Source of the DNA: an uncultured Myxococcales bacterium | GTDB lineage: Bacteria; Myxococcota_A; Polyangia; Polyangiales; Polyangiaceae | Length of the DNA stretch: 64,000 nt | Direction of reading: 5' to 3' | NCBI GenBank assembly: GCA_937949945.1 | Contig: CALFEQ010000127.1 | Span: 1 to 64,000, forward strand | In this document: piece by piece, positions 52,740 to 61,608 of the stretch | Numbering within the stretch: position 1 is the first letter of the stretch | Layout: every line of letters begins with the position of its first letter | Translations under genes and position numbers: made by a program | Notes under the pieces: model-generated | Databases searched by the model: none | Seen by the model: only the letters and a program-made list of their open reading frames with translations | Told to the model about the DNA's origin: nothing

Positions 52740-54539
52740 GTGCGAGTCTGCGCAGTGAGCTTGCCGGAGCTTCGGATCGAGCTCGTCGAGGCCGAGATGC
52801 GGGCGGAGCTGGCTCGCAAGGAGCCTTCTGGGCGCGGGGAGGGCGACGCGCGCGAGGACGACGTCCCCCCGCCGCGCGCTCCGCTCGCGGTCGTCGTCGC
52901 GCCTGCTCCGATGACCGAGGCGAAGCTGCTCGGCAACACGCGGCTGTCGGTCGTGTCGCGCGAGGCGCGCGCGCTCGGGGTGCTCCCGGGCCAGACGATC
53001 GCGCAAGCACGTGCCCGCGCGGGCGATCTCGCGGTGCGTGTCGTCCGCCCCGAGGCGGTCCGCAACGTCCTCGCCCGCATCGCCGAGATCGGGCTCGCGT
53101 TCGGCGCGACCGTCGCGTTCGGCATGGAGGGAGAGCCGGCGTTCGGCGCGGCGCACGATTTCGGCGACGTCGTGTGGATCGACGTCACCGGCTGCGCGCA
53201 CCTGCACGCGCCCGACGCGCGCGGCCCGGGGGCGATCTTCGACGGCGAGACGATCCTCGCTTCGCGCCTCGCGGGCGTGATCGCTTCGCTCGGGCACACG
53301 TGCTCGGTCGCGATCGCGGACGGCCCGCGCGTCGCGGCGATGCTCGCGCGCGACGCGGCGGAGCGGGCGCTGCATGCGTCGTCGCGCAGGCGGTCGCGCG
53401 CGTCCTCCTCGTCGCTGCTCCTCCTGGATCCGATCGTCGTGCCCTCGGGAGAGAACGCGCGTGCGCTGGCGAGCCTGCCGGTCGCGGCGCTCCCGCTCCC
53501 CCCGGAGGACGTGCGATGGCTGGCGAAGATCGGCGTCCGTACGATCCAGGAGCTCCGCGAGCTACCTCCGCAGGGGCTCGGCGCGCGTCTCGGAGCCCGC
53601 GCGCGCGAGGTGATGGCGCTCGCCGCCGGAGACGATCGCGCGCCGCTCACGCCGTACGTGCCGCCGGAGGTGCCGGAGGAGGCGACGGAGCTCGAGTACG
53701 GCATCGAAGGCACGCAGGCGCTCACGTTCGTCGCGAAGACGCTCACCGATCGGCTCGCGACGCGCCTGCAGGGGCGCGCCGTCGCGGCGTCGCGGCTGGA
53801 GCTGGAGCTGCGACTCGACGCGGCGATGCTCCGCGACCGCCGCGATGCGGCCGCGGCGTCGGCCGTGGACGAGGCCATGCGCGAGACGGACCCGGGCGAG
53901 CCGTCGCGTGACGACGTCACGATCGTCGCGATCGATCTGCCGGCGCCGCTCGCGCGCGCGAGCGATCTCCTCGCGGCGCTGCGCCCGAAGATCGAGCGGC
54001 TCGTCCTCGACGCGCCGGTCCTCGGCGCTCGGCTCCGCGCCCCCGTGCTCGTGCACCAGCGGGCGCTGCCGCTGTCGCTCTTCGAGCCGCAGCCCAAGGC
54101 CGAGCGCGCGCTCCCGCGGCTCGTGGCCGAGCTCACCGCCGATCTCGGGCCCGAGGCGGTCTCGACCCTCGTGCTCGGCGACAGCTGGATACCAGAGGAC
54201 CGATCGAAGCTCGTCGCCTTCGGGACGGCGGAGAAAGAGACGGGGGGGCGGAGCGGCGGAGCGAAGCGACGGCTTCCGCGTCACCTGCTCTCGAGCGTGC
54301 CGGAGCCGACCCGCCTGCTCGCCGAGCCCGAGCCCGTGTCGCGCGAGGGCGTCCGCGTGACGCGCCACCTCTCGCGCCTCGAGTCGGTCGAGTGGTGGAA
54401 GGAGCCACCTTCGGATCGTCCGTCCGGCTCCGTGCGGAGGGCGCTCGACTACGTCCATGCGTGGACGGACGAGGGCGCGGCGTGGGTCGAGATCGATCGC
54501 GCCACGGGCGCGATGCGCGTGCGAGGTCTGTTCGATTGA
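52740..54539 (+). CDS. imuB: ImuB, catalytically inactive Y-family polymerase-like protein
   Basis: 599 residues from GTG 52740, preceded by GGAGAGGAG. The fold follows Y-family polymerases: LGVLPGQTIAQARARAGDLA, VVWIDVTGCAHLH, LPLPPEDVRWLAKIGVRTIQ (HhH region) and a little-finger region. The polymerase acidic pair at the palm is missing, as usual for ImuB. The C-terminus RATGAMRVRGLFD matches the conserved ImuB end. ImuB acts as an adaptor between the beta clamp, ImuA and DnaE2. A clamp-binding peptide is plausible at LPLSLFEPQ. Confidence 0.92.
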   Translation: MRVCAVSLPELRIELVEAEMRAELARKEPSGRGEGDAREDDVPPPRAPLAVVVAPAPMTEAKLLGNTRLSVVSREARALGVLPGQTIAQARARAGDLAVRVVRPEAVRNVLARIAEIGLAFGATVAFGMEGEPAFGAAHDFGDVVWIDVTGCAHLHAPDARGPGAIFDGETILASRLAGVIASLGHTCSVAIADGPRVAAMLARDAAERALHASSRRRSRASSSSLLLLDPIVVPSGENARALASLPVAALPLPPEDVRWLAKIGVRTIQELRELPPQGLGARLGARAREVMALAAGDDRAPLTPYVPPEVPEEATELEYGIEGTQALTFVAKTLTDRLATRLQGRAVAASRLELELRLDAAMLRDRRDAAAASAVDEAMRETDPGEPSRDDVTIVAIDLPAPLARASDLLAALRPKIERLVLDAPVLGARLRAPVLVHQRALPLSLFEPQPKAERALPRLVAELTADLGPEAVSTLVLGDSWIPEDRSKLVAFGTAEKETGGRSGGAKRRLPRHLLSSVPEPTRLLAEPEPVSREGVRVTRHLSRLESVEWWKEPPSDRPSGSVRRALDYVHAWTDEGAAWVEIDRATGAMRVRGLFD

Positions 54540-54563
54540 GCGCCCGACGGCGAGCGGCAGGCG

Positions 54564-57500
54564 ATGTCTCCCCGGATCCGCATCGACCCTTCCACGCGCA
54601 TGCCCTTCGCGGACGACGCCGAGGGCAAGAGCTCGGGCGTGAGCGGCGTCATCGACGAGCTCGCCGCGCTCCGGCGCACGATCGAGTCGCGCAAGAGCCG
54701 CTACGTCGAGCTCACGGCGCGGACGTGTTTCAGCTTCCTCTCGGGCGCGACGTCGCCCGAGAACATGATCCTCCGTGCGGCCGAGCTCGGCTACGACACG
54801 ATCGCCATCACGGATCGCGACGGCCTCTACGGCATCGTCCGCGCCTGGGAGGCGGCCGAGAAGCACGGCGTGCGCGTCATCGTGGGATGCGAGCTCACGC
54901 TCGAGCGCGAAGGGCTCGAGGGCGTGCCCGACGTCCCCGGCAAGCCGACGACGCTCACCGTGCTCGTCGAGGATCACACGGGATACACGAACCTCTGCAA
55001 GATCCTGACGGAGAGCCATCGGCGGCATCCGAAGGCGGCTTGGGGCTCCGCCGCGCCGAGCGACGGCGTCACGCCCGAGGCCGGGGCTTCGAAGCGGCGC
55101 GCCGAGCGTCTCGACGAGGACGAGCTCCCGCGGAACACGTTCGCCGGCGTTCCGCTCTCGTTCGTCTGCGCGCACGCCGAGGGGCTGTGGGCGCTCGCCG
55201 ACGCGGCGCTCTTCGTGACGGGAGGCGAACAGGCGTCGCCGGTCGGCGCGGGCGGCGCCCTCGCGCGCGCGTTCGGCCCGCGCCTGTCGGTGATGGTCCA
55301 CCTGCACAAGGACGGAGAGGACCGCGCCCGCGTCTCGCGCGCCCTCGCCGCGGCCCGCATCTTCGGGCTCCCGATCTGCGCGACCAACCGCGTGCTCTAC
55401 GCGCGCCCGAGCGAAAAGCCGATCCTCGACGTCCTCCACTGCATCCGCGAGGGCAAGACGCTCGACGAAGCCGGCCGCGAGCTCTTCCCCAACGCGGAGG
55501 CCCATCTCAAGAGCGAGGAGGAGATGCTCCGCCTCTTCTCGCTGCACCCCGAGTGGGTGGCGCGCTCTCGGTTCATCGCCGAGCGCTGTCGCTTCTCGAT
55601 GAAGGAGCTATCGTACCGCTTCCCGTACGAGATCACCGACCTCGTGCACCGCGACTTCCGCAAGCCGAAGGCGGGGCAGGGCGGGGCGGAGGACGAGGAC
55701 GATCGCGAGACGGCGCAACAGGCGCTCCGGCGCCTCACGTACGAGGGCGCGCGGGCTCGCTACGGTGACGCGATCCCGGAGAAGGTCACGCAGCAGATCG
55801 AGAAGGAGCTCGAGCTCATCGAGAAGCTCGAAGTGGCGCCGTACTTCCTCAGCGTGCGCGCGATCGTCGACATGGCACGCCGGCGCGACATCCTCTGCCA
55901 GGGCCGCGGCAGCGCGGCCAACAGCGCGGTGTGCTTCTGTCTCGGCATCACCGCCGTCGATCCGGCACGCTCGAACATGCTCTTCGAGCGCTTTCTCTCG
56001 GCCGAGCGCCGCGAGCCGCCGGACATCGACGTCGACTTCGAGCACGAGCGCCGCGAGGAGGTGATCCAGGAGATCTACACGACGTACGGGCGCGAGCGCG
56101 CCGCGATGGTCTGCGAGGTCGTCTCGTATCGGTCGAAGAGCGCGCTCCGCGAGGTCGGCAAGGTCTTCGGCTTGTCGCTCGAGCAGGTCGATCGGCTCGC
56201 GGGCGTCGTGTCCTGGTGGGACGGCATCGGGACGGTGAGCGAGTCGCGTCTGCGCGCGATCGGGCTGTCCGCCGACGATCCGCGCGTCCGCCAGACGCTC
56301 GTGATGGCGCGGGCGATCCAAGGCTTCCCGCGGCACTTGTCGATCCACGTCGGAGGCTTCGTCCTGTCGGCCGAGCCGCTCGTGAACGTCGCGCCGATCG
56401 AGCCGGCGACGATGGACGGCCGCACGATCATCCCTTGGGACAAGGACGACATCGACACGCTCGGCTTCTTCAAGATCGACGTCCTCGGCCTCGGCATGCT
56501 GACGGCGATCCGGAAGAGCCTCGATCTCGTCCGCGACGTCGCGCGGCAAGCGGAGCGCGCGGCGAACGACGCCGCCACGACCGAGACGGCGCCGTACGCG
56601 CCGCCGGAGCTCGTGACGGGCACGGCGATCGAGCGGCTCGCGCGCATCCCGCCCGAAGACCCGAAGGTCTACGACGCGCTCTGCAACGCGGACACCGTGG
56701 GCGTGTTCCAGATCGAGAGCCGCGCGCAGATGGCGATGCTCCCGAGGCTGCGCCCGCGCACGTTCTACGATCTCGTGATCGAGGTCGCGATCGTCCGCCC
56801 GGGCCCGATCCAGGGCGGCATGGTGCACCCGTACCTGCGCCGGCGGGCGGGCGAGGAGAAGGCGGATCCGCCGCATCCGTTGCTCCGTCCGATCCTCGAG
56901 CGCACCCTCGGCGTCCCGCTCTTCCAAGAGCAGGTGATGCAGATCGCGATCGTCGGCGCGGGCTACAGCGGCGGCGAGGCCGACCGCCTCCGGCGCGACA
57001 TGGCCGCGTGGCGCAAGACCGGCTCGCTCGAGAAGCACCGCGAGCGCCTGCTCCAGGGGTTCCGCGAGCGCGGCATCCCCGAGGAGTTCGGCGAGCGCCT
57101 CTACCAGCAGATCCACGGGTTCGCCGAGTACGGCTTCCCCGAATCCCACGCCGCGAGCTTCGCGTTGCTCGTCTACGCGAGCGCTTGGCTCAAGGTCCAT
57201 TACCCCGCGGAGCTGGCGGCGGCGCTCATCAACAGCCAGCCGATGGGGTTCTACTCGCCGTCGACGATCCTCCAGGATGCGCAGCGGCACGGCGTCGAGC
57301 TCTTGCCGATCGACGTGAACGAGAGCGGCTGGGACTGCGCGTGCGTGCGCGTCGTGCCCGACGGGCGCGGGGCGGGCTCCTCTCGCCCGAGGACCGCGAT
57401 CCGCCTCGGCCTCCGGCTCGTCTCGGGCCTCGGCGAGGACGCGGGGCGCCGGATCGAAGAGGCGCGCGCCGTACGGCCGTTCGCGAGCATCGAGGACGTG

Positions 57501-58148
57501 GTCGCGCGCGCGCGGCTCGATCGGAAGGAGGCGATGGCGCTCGCCGAGTCGGGGGCCCTCGACGCGCTGACGCACAAGCCTCCCGGCAGCGCGCGGCGGG
57601 CGGCGATCTGGCACGTCGTCGCGCCGCGGCCGAACGGCCTTTTTCGAGAGACGTCGACGGGGGAATCCGCGCCGGACCTCCGGCCGATGTCGCGCGCCGA
57701 GCAGCTCGTGCTCGACTACGAGCGCACGGGCGTGTCGATCACCGACCACCCGATGAAGCTCCTTCGCCCGAAGCTTCCGAGGCGCTTCAAGAGCTCGCGC
57801 GATCTCGTGAAGCTGCGATCGGGCACGCGCGTGAGCACCGCCGGGCTCGTCACGTGCCGCCAGCGCCCCGGGACCGCGAGCGGCGTCGTCTTCGTGACGA
57901 TGGAGGACGAGCACGGCTTCATCAACCTGATCCTCTGGGCCAAGGTCTTCGAGGCGTTCCACCACCTCGCGACGACGGCGCGCCTCCTCGTCGCCCACGG
58001 CCGCATCGAGCGGAGCGACGATCCGAAGGGCCTGAGCCCGCCCGATCCGAACGCACCGCAGAGCGTGGTCTACGTCATCGTCGAGCGCCTCGAGCGCCTC
58101 GACGAGCGACTGCCGCGGCTCGTGAGCATGAGTCGGGATTTTCATTGA
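54564..58148 (+). CDS. dnaE2: Error-prone DNA polymerase III alpha subunit DnaE2
   Basis: 1194 residues, 24 bp after imuB. The PHP domain starts at residue 45 (YVELTARTCFSFLSGATSPE, AAELGYDTIAITDRDGLYG). Catalytic aspartates are in PPDIDVDF (about 486-492). Polymerase motifs include LCQGRGSAANSAVCFCLGIT, GVFQIESRAQMAMLP and VRPGPIQGGMVHPYLRRR, with GFAEYGFPESHAASFALLVY further on. An OB fold follows (RVSTAGLVTCRQRPGTASGV). It lacks the long C-terminal tau-binding extension of replicative DnaE1. It performs translesion synthesis with ImuA and ImuB under SOS control. Confidence 0.96.
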   Translation: MSPRIRIDPSTRMPFADDAEGKSSGVSGVIDELAALRRTIESRKSRYVELTARTCFSFLSGATSPENMILRAAELGYDTIAITDRDGLYGIVRAWEAAEKHGVRVIVGCELTLEREGLEGVPDVPGKPTTLTVLVEDHTGYTNLCKILTESHRRHPKAAWGSAAPSDGVTPEAGASKRRAERLDEDELPRNTFAGVPLSFVCAHAEGLWALADAALFVTGGEQASPVGAGGALARAFGPRLSVMVHLHKDGEDRARVSRALAAARIFGLPICATNRVLYARPSEKPILDVLHCIREGKTLDEAGRELFPNAEAHLKSEEEMLRLFSLHPEWVARSRFIAERCRFSMKELSYRFPYEITDLVHRDFRKPKAGQGGAEDEDDRETAQQALRRLTYEGARARYGDAIPEKVTQQIEKELELIEKLEVAPYFLSVRAIVDMARRRDILCQGRGSAANSAVCFCLGITAVDPARSNMLFERFLSAERREPPDIDVDFEHERREEVIQEIYTTYGRERAAMVCEVVSYRSKSALREVGKVFGLSLEQVDRLAGVVSWWDGIGTVSESRLRAIGLSADDPRVRQTLVMARAIQGFPRHLSIHVGGFVLSAEPLVNVAPIEPATMDGRTIIPWDKDDIDTLGFFKIDVLGLGMLTAIRKSLDLVRDVARQAERAANDAATTETAPYAPPELVTGTAIERLARIPPEDPKVYDALCNADTVGVFQIESRAQMAMLPRLRPRTFYDLVIEVAIVRPGPIQGGMVHPYLRRRAGEEKADPPHPLLRPILERTLGVPLFQEQVMQIAIVGAGYSGGEADRLRRDMAAWRKTGSLEKHRERLLQGFRERGIPEEFGERLYQQIHGFAEYGFPESHAASFALLVYASAWLKVHYPAELAAALINSQPMGFYSPSTILQDAQRHGVELLPIDVNESGWDCACVRVVPDGRGAGSSRPRTAIRLGLRLVSGLGEDAGRRIEEARAVRPFASIEDVVARARLDRKEAMALAESGALDALTHKPPGSARRAAIWHVVAPRPNGLFRETSTGESAPDLRPMSRAEQLVLDYERTGVSITDHPMKLLRPKLPRRFKSSRDLVKLRSGTRVSTAGLVTCRQRPGTASGVVFVTMEDEHGFINLILWAKVFEAFHHLATTARLLVAHGRIERSDDPKGLSPPDPNAPQSVVYVIVERLERLDERLPRLVSMSRDFH

Positions 58149-58200
58149 GCGTGCTTCGCACGTCCAGCGTGCTTCGCACGTCCAGCGTGCTTCGCACGCT
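58149..58200. repeat. Triplicated 18-bp hairpin unit after dnaE2
   Basis: GCGTGCTTCGCACGTCCA occurs at 58149-58166 and 58167-58184, then a third copy runs to 58200 with GCT in place of GTC. Each folds as CGTGC-TTC-GCACG; the third extends to a 7-bp stem. The array starts on the base after the dnaE2 stop, so it may end or protect the transcript. Confidence 0.85.
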
Positions 58201-58201
58201 G

Positions 58202-58257
58202 AGGCTCCAAGCTCCAGGCTCCAGGCTCCAGATTTGGGCTCCAGGCTTTCAGGCTCC
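58202..58257. repeat. AGGCTCC-type heptad block
   Basis: AGGCTCC, AAGCTCC, AGGCTCC, AGGCTCC occupy 58202-58229, with degenerate copies to 58257. This is the reverse complement of the GGAGCCT unit found in other gaps. Confidence 0.85.
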
Positions 58258-58320
58258 AGATTCGTCTCGACTACATGTCCTGCGTTTCCAACACGACGCT
58301 GGCTTCGAAGCATGGAGGCA

Positions 58321-58341
58321 TGAGCGTGCGAAGCACGCTCA
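58321..58341. repeat. Perfect hairpin related to the dnaE2 3' unit
   Basis: TGAGCGTGC-GAA-GCACGCTCA has a 9-bp stem. It is the reverse complement of the core of the 58149-58200 unit, about 120 bp away and next to the heptad block. Confidence 0.8.
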
Positions 58342-58343
58342 CT

Positions 58344-58413
58344 GAGGACTGAGGACTGAGGACTGAGGACCGAGGACCGAGGACCGAGGACCGAGGACCG
58401 AGGACCGAGGACC
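58344..58413. repeat. Ten-unit GAGGACY heptad array
   Basis: Three GAGGACT units (58344-58364) are followed by seven GAGGACC units (58365-58413) without interruption. It is the longest array in the window. The clean switch of the last base suggests expansion by slippage from two variants. Confidence 0.95.
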
Positions 58414-58421
58414 GAAATCCC

Positions 58422-58442
58422 TGGAGCCCGGAGCCTGGAGCC
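58422..58442. repeat. TGGAGCC-type heptads after a kinase gene
   Basis: TGGAGCC, CGGAGCC, TGGAGCC. The block ends 12 bp from the stop of the minus-strand kinase gene. Confidence 0.85.
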
Positions 58443-58454
58443 TCCTCCGGAGTC

Positions 58455-59585
58455 TCACTCCGGAACGATCTCCACATCCGACAGCTCCGCCTCGCCGATC
58501 TCCACGTCCGGATCCAGCAGCCTCGACGACGCCACCGGGACCCGGTTCGGCGGTGGAGGGACCGTGTCGATGGCGGAGACGGAGACGGCCTCGTCGTGCC
58601 AGCGCGCGTGCTCGGCGCGTTCGTTCGGGAAGAGCGTGGCGAGGAGCTCGCCCAGCTCTCGGCTCATCCACGCTCGGTTCCGGCCTACGAACGCATCGAG
58701 GTGGGCGCGAAGCTCGCCCGCGGTCGCGAAGCGCTCGTCGGGATTGGCGCGGAGCGTGCGTGCGACGATCGCGGCGAGGGCGTCGGGGTAGCCGGGCACG
58801 ATGGTCCGAGGGTCCGGGACGTCCGAAATGCGGATGGCCTCGAGTGTCTCGAAGTCGTCGTCGCGCTTGAACAGGCGCCGCATGGTGCCCATCTCCCAGA
58901 GCGTCGTTCCGAGCGCATAGATGTCCGCCCTGCGGTCGACCGGACGCAGCTCGATCTGCTCCGGCGAGAGATAGGCGAGGGTGCCCTTCACCATCCCGCG
59001 TGACGTGCGATCGCGACGGATCCGCGCCTTCGCCAGGCCGAAGTCGATGAGCTTCACCTCGCCGGCGTAGGTGAGGAACACGTTCGACGGGTTGACGTCG
59101 CGATGCACGATCGACAGCGGCACTCCGGCGTCGTCGGTGAGCTCGTGGGCGGCGTGAAGCCCCTCCGCGACGCGAGCGCAGATCCATGCGCCGAGCCAGA
59201 GCGACAGCGAGGCACCTTGGGCGACGAGCGTGTCCCAGACGTCGGCCAGCGTGCGCCCCGCGAGGAGCTCCATGACGATGTAGCGGTGATCCCGCTCGAT
59301 GCCGTACTCGAACGTGCGGATCACGTTCGGATGCGAGATGCGCTCGAGGATCTTCGCCTCGTCCGAGAACATCCGCAAAAACCGAGGGTCCTTTCCGTAC
59401 TCGTCCCGAATGACCTTGATCGCGACGATCTCGTCGCTGCGGTCCGCCGCCTTCGCGCGGCCGACGTAGACGTTCGCCATCCCTCCGCCGCCGATCTTCG
59501 CGCCGATCTCGTAGCGGCCAATCTGCTTCGGTGCTGCGTGAGGGCGAGACAACGGTCGGATGCTATCACCACACGGATGACCCAT
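58455..59585 (-). CDS. Soluble Ser/Thr protein kinase
   Basis: 376 residues without membrane segment. The kinase domain spans about 25-295, with glycine loop IGGGGMANVYVG, Lys57, catalytic loop HRDVNPSN (161-168), DFG at 181-183 and GTLAYLSPEQ. The catalytic loop has Asn where most Hanks kinases have Lys (HRDLKPxN), a variant common in myxobacterial kinases. The C-terminal 80 residues are linker-like and acidic (DVEIGEAELSDVEIVPE). Divergence of the tail gives no hint of the target. Confidence 0.9.
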   Translation of the reverse strand: MGHPCGDSIRPLSRPHAAPKQIGRYEIGAKIGGGGMANVYVGRAKAADRSDEIVAIKVIRDEYGKDPRFLRMFSDEAKILERISHPNVIRTFEYGIERDHRYIVMELLAGRTLADVWDTLVAQGASLSLWLGAWICARVAEGLHAAHELTDDAGVPLSIVHRDVNPSNVFLTYAGEVKLIDFGLAKARIRRDRTSRGMVKGTLAYLSPEQIELRPVDRRADIYALGTTLWEMGTMRRLFKRDDDFETLEAIRISDVPDPRTIVPGYPDALAAIVARTLRANPDERFATAGELRAHLDAFVGRNRAWMSRELGELLATLFPNERAEHARWHDEAVSVSAIDTVPPPPNRVPVASSRLLDPDVEIGEAELSDVEIVPE

Positions 59586-59625
59586 CGCCCACTCGATCGC
59601 GCCGAGCGCTCGACGAGGGACCGAC

Positions 59626-60924
59626 TCAGAAGACGACGGGGGCCGGCTCGGGGTGGGGTCTCGTGTCCGCCGTCCTGCGACCGAGCTCGCCGCTCTCGTT
59701 CGTGCCCCAGCACGTCACCCGTCCGCTCTCGTGGAGCGCGCACGTGTGCGCGAATCCGCAGGCGATGGAACGCACGTTCGTCACGCCCTCCACCACCGTG
59801 GGCGTGAGCACGATCGGCGGGTCCGCCACCGTGTCCGACAGGACGGTTCCCGTCCCGACCTGCCCGCGCCGGTTGCTCCCCCAGCACGCGACCGTCGCGT
59901 CGTCGAGCAAGGCGCAAGAGTGGACTTGGCCCGCGCACCCCATGAGCGCGGAGCGGCCCGCCGGCAAGTGGACGGGTCCAGGGAAGGTCGCGGACGCGCC
60001 GACTTTGCCCTGCCCGAGCTGCCCGTGGTCGTCGTACCCCCAACACTGCATCGTCCCGTCCTCGAGGACGGCGCAACTGTGTGCCCAGCCCAGCGCCAGG
60101 TGCTTCACGGGGCCGAGGCCTTGAACCGTCGCAGGAATCGCCGTGTTCGTGCCGTCGTGACCGAGCTGCCGCACGTTGTTGAGGCCGAAGCACTGGACCG
60201 TTCCGTCGTCGAGGAGCACGCACGTGTGGAAGCCACCCGTGGCGACCGCGCGTGCCGGCCGAGGGAGCGCGACGATCTTGGGCGTCGGATCCGAAGCGAT
60301 CACCCGGCCGATTTGGCCATTCTGACCGTGGCCCCAGCACTTCAGCTCGCCGCCGAAGTGGACCGTACAGACGTGCGCCCCTCCGACGCCGAGGTAGGTC
60401 ACGCCAGGGCCCGCTGCGACCGCGACCGGCGTCGCGGAGAAACCGCCGGCCCCTCGCCCCAGCTGACCGTTCGCGTTGTCGCCCCAGCAATGAAGCGCGC
60501 CGTCGGCCGTCGTCGCGCACGAGAAAGAGTGGTCCTCGTTCCGGAACCCGCCGGCACCGACGAGCGCCGCGGGCGGCAGGTCGAGCGCGTGGGGTACCCC
60601 TCTGGTTTCCGGCGAGGCGTCCGGCACGCCGAGCTGACCGAGCGAGTTGTCGCCCCAGCAGCGAGGAGGCTGATCGCGGATCGCGACGCACGTGTGACGA
60701 AAGCCGGCCGCGATCGCCGTCACGCATGGATCGCACGTCGCTCCGGCGTCGGGCGGGAGGTCCGGGAGCGGCGGCCCGTCTTCCGTCGCGGCGTCCGCCA
60801 CGGGCGGCGGCGGTGACGCGGGCGCTTCGAGCCCCGCGATGATCACGCACGCCGACGCGCTCGAACCCACGAAGGCGAGCACGCAGGTGGCGACGAGGTA
60901 GGCGCGGAGACGGCTACGACGCAC
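59626..60924 (-). CDS. RCC1-repeat lipoprotein
   Basis: 432 residues. The lipobox region GSSASAC is followed by a Pro/Asp linker. Seven RCC1-type repeats follow, each with the pattern AAGxxHTCAxxxDGxVxCWGxNxxGQLG (for instance AIAAGFRHTCVAI, then RCWGDNSLGQLG). Together they should close a seven-bladed propeller. Such bacterial RCC1 proteins are surface or secreted; their ligands are mostly unknown. It is 41 bp downstream of the neighbouring kinase start on the same strand side but separately transcribed in appearance. Confidence 0.9.
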   Translation of the reverse strand: MRRSRLRAYLVATCVLAFVGSSASACVIIAGLEAPASPPPPVADAATEDGPPLPDLPPDAGATCDPCVTAIAAGFRHTCVAIRDQPPRCWGDNSLGQLGVPDASPETRGVPHALDLPPAALVGAGGFRNEDHSFSCATTADGALHCWGDNANGQLGRGAGGFSATPVAVAAGPGVTYLGVGGAHVCTVHFGGELKCWGHGQNGQIGRVIASDPTPKIVALPRPARAVATGGFHTCVLLDDGTVQCFGLNNVRQLGHDGTNTAIPATVQGLGPVKHLALGWAHSCAVLEDGTMQCWGYDDHGQLGQGKVGASATFPGPVHLPAGRSALMGCAGQVHSCALLDDATVACWGSNRRGQVGTGTVLSDTVADPPIVLTPTVVEGVTNVRSIACGFAHTCALHESGRVTCWGTNESGELGRRTADTRPHPEPAPVVF

Positions 60925-60987
60925 GTGGTGCCAGACATCACGATCGCCGGCAGACGATCGTTCGTCAACGCGAAGAACTTTCGTCGA

Positions 60988-61486
60988 TCACTCGTCCGGC
61001 TTCTCGAGACACTTCGCTCCGAAGGCGCACCTCGTGAAGCGGGTGCACGCTTCGTCCGCGTCGCACGCGGCCTGGGCCGAGGGGTCGCAAGCGGCGATGG
61101 TGGTCTGGGACTCCAGGCAACTGTCGCACGCGGGGTCGGAATCCTGGAGCTCGTCCGCGCAGAGCGTCTCCGCACACTGCTCCTTGCACGGCCCCTGGCA
61201 GGCGCAGGCGATGTACGTCCGGTTGTACGGAAGCACCGCGTCGAAGCCGCCGCAACATTCCGCGCAATCGAGGAGGGTCTCCTCCTCCGGCGCACCTGTC
61301 GGCCTCGGCGCCGGCGTCCCCGTCGCCCGGGCGCTCGTCGGGAGCGCCAGAGGCGCCGTCCTCCCGCCCGGCGTCGGTGCCCGCGCCGTCACCGCCGCCG
61401 GTGCCGTGTACGGTCGTCGTGCACGCGATGACGAGGATGGACAGCGCAGCCGCGCCGCCGAGGAGCTTCTTGCCGAGATCGACCAT
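60988..61486 (-). pseudogene. Frameshifted small Cys-rich lipoprotein gene
   Basis: The start (ATG 61486) gives MVDLGKKLLGGAAALSILVI then AC, a lipobox, and an Asp/Gly linker in one frame. The Cys-rich domain (TLLDCAECCGGFDAVLPYNR ... CACQGPCKEQC) lies in another frame and ends at 60988. Removing one G near 61287-61290 joins them as ...DRCAEEETLLDCAECC, which aligns with DCSKEEDLVACEKCCG in the intact neighbour 61609-62121. One extra base (mutation or sequencing error) is the simplest cause; a programmed frameshift is less likely. Confidence 0.8.
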
Positions 61487-61608
61487 GGTGCGGCCCTCCG
61501 ATGGGGAACGATAACACCCGCGCCTGCCGACGCGCTCGAGCCCGTGAGGTCGAGCGCGTCGGTGGCGGCGACGGGCCATCTACGCTCCACGCGAGAGGGC
61601 GTGGCGGA

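Noticed and set aside
58344..58413. CRISPR array
   Set aside because: Units are 7 bp and directly abut with no unique spacers; no cas genes nearby.
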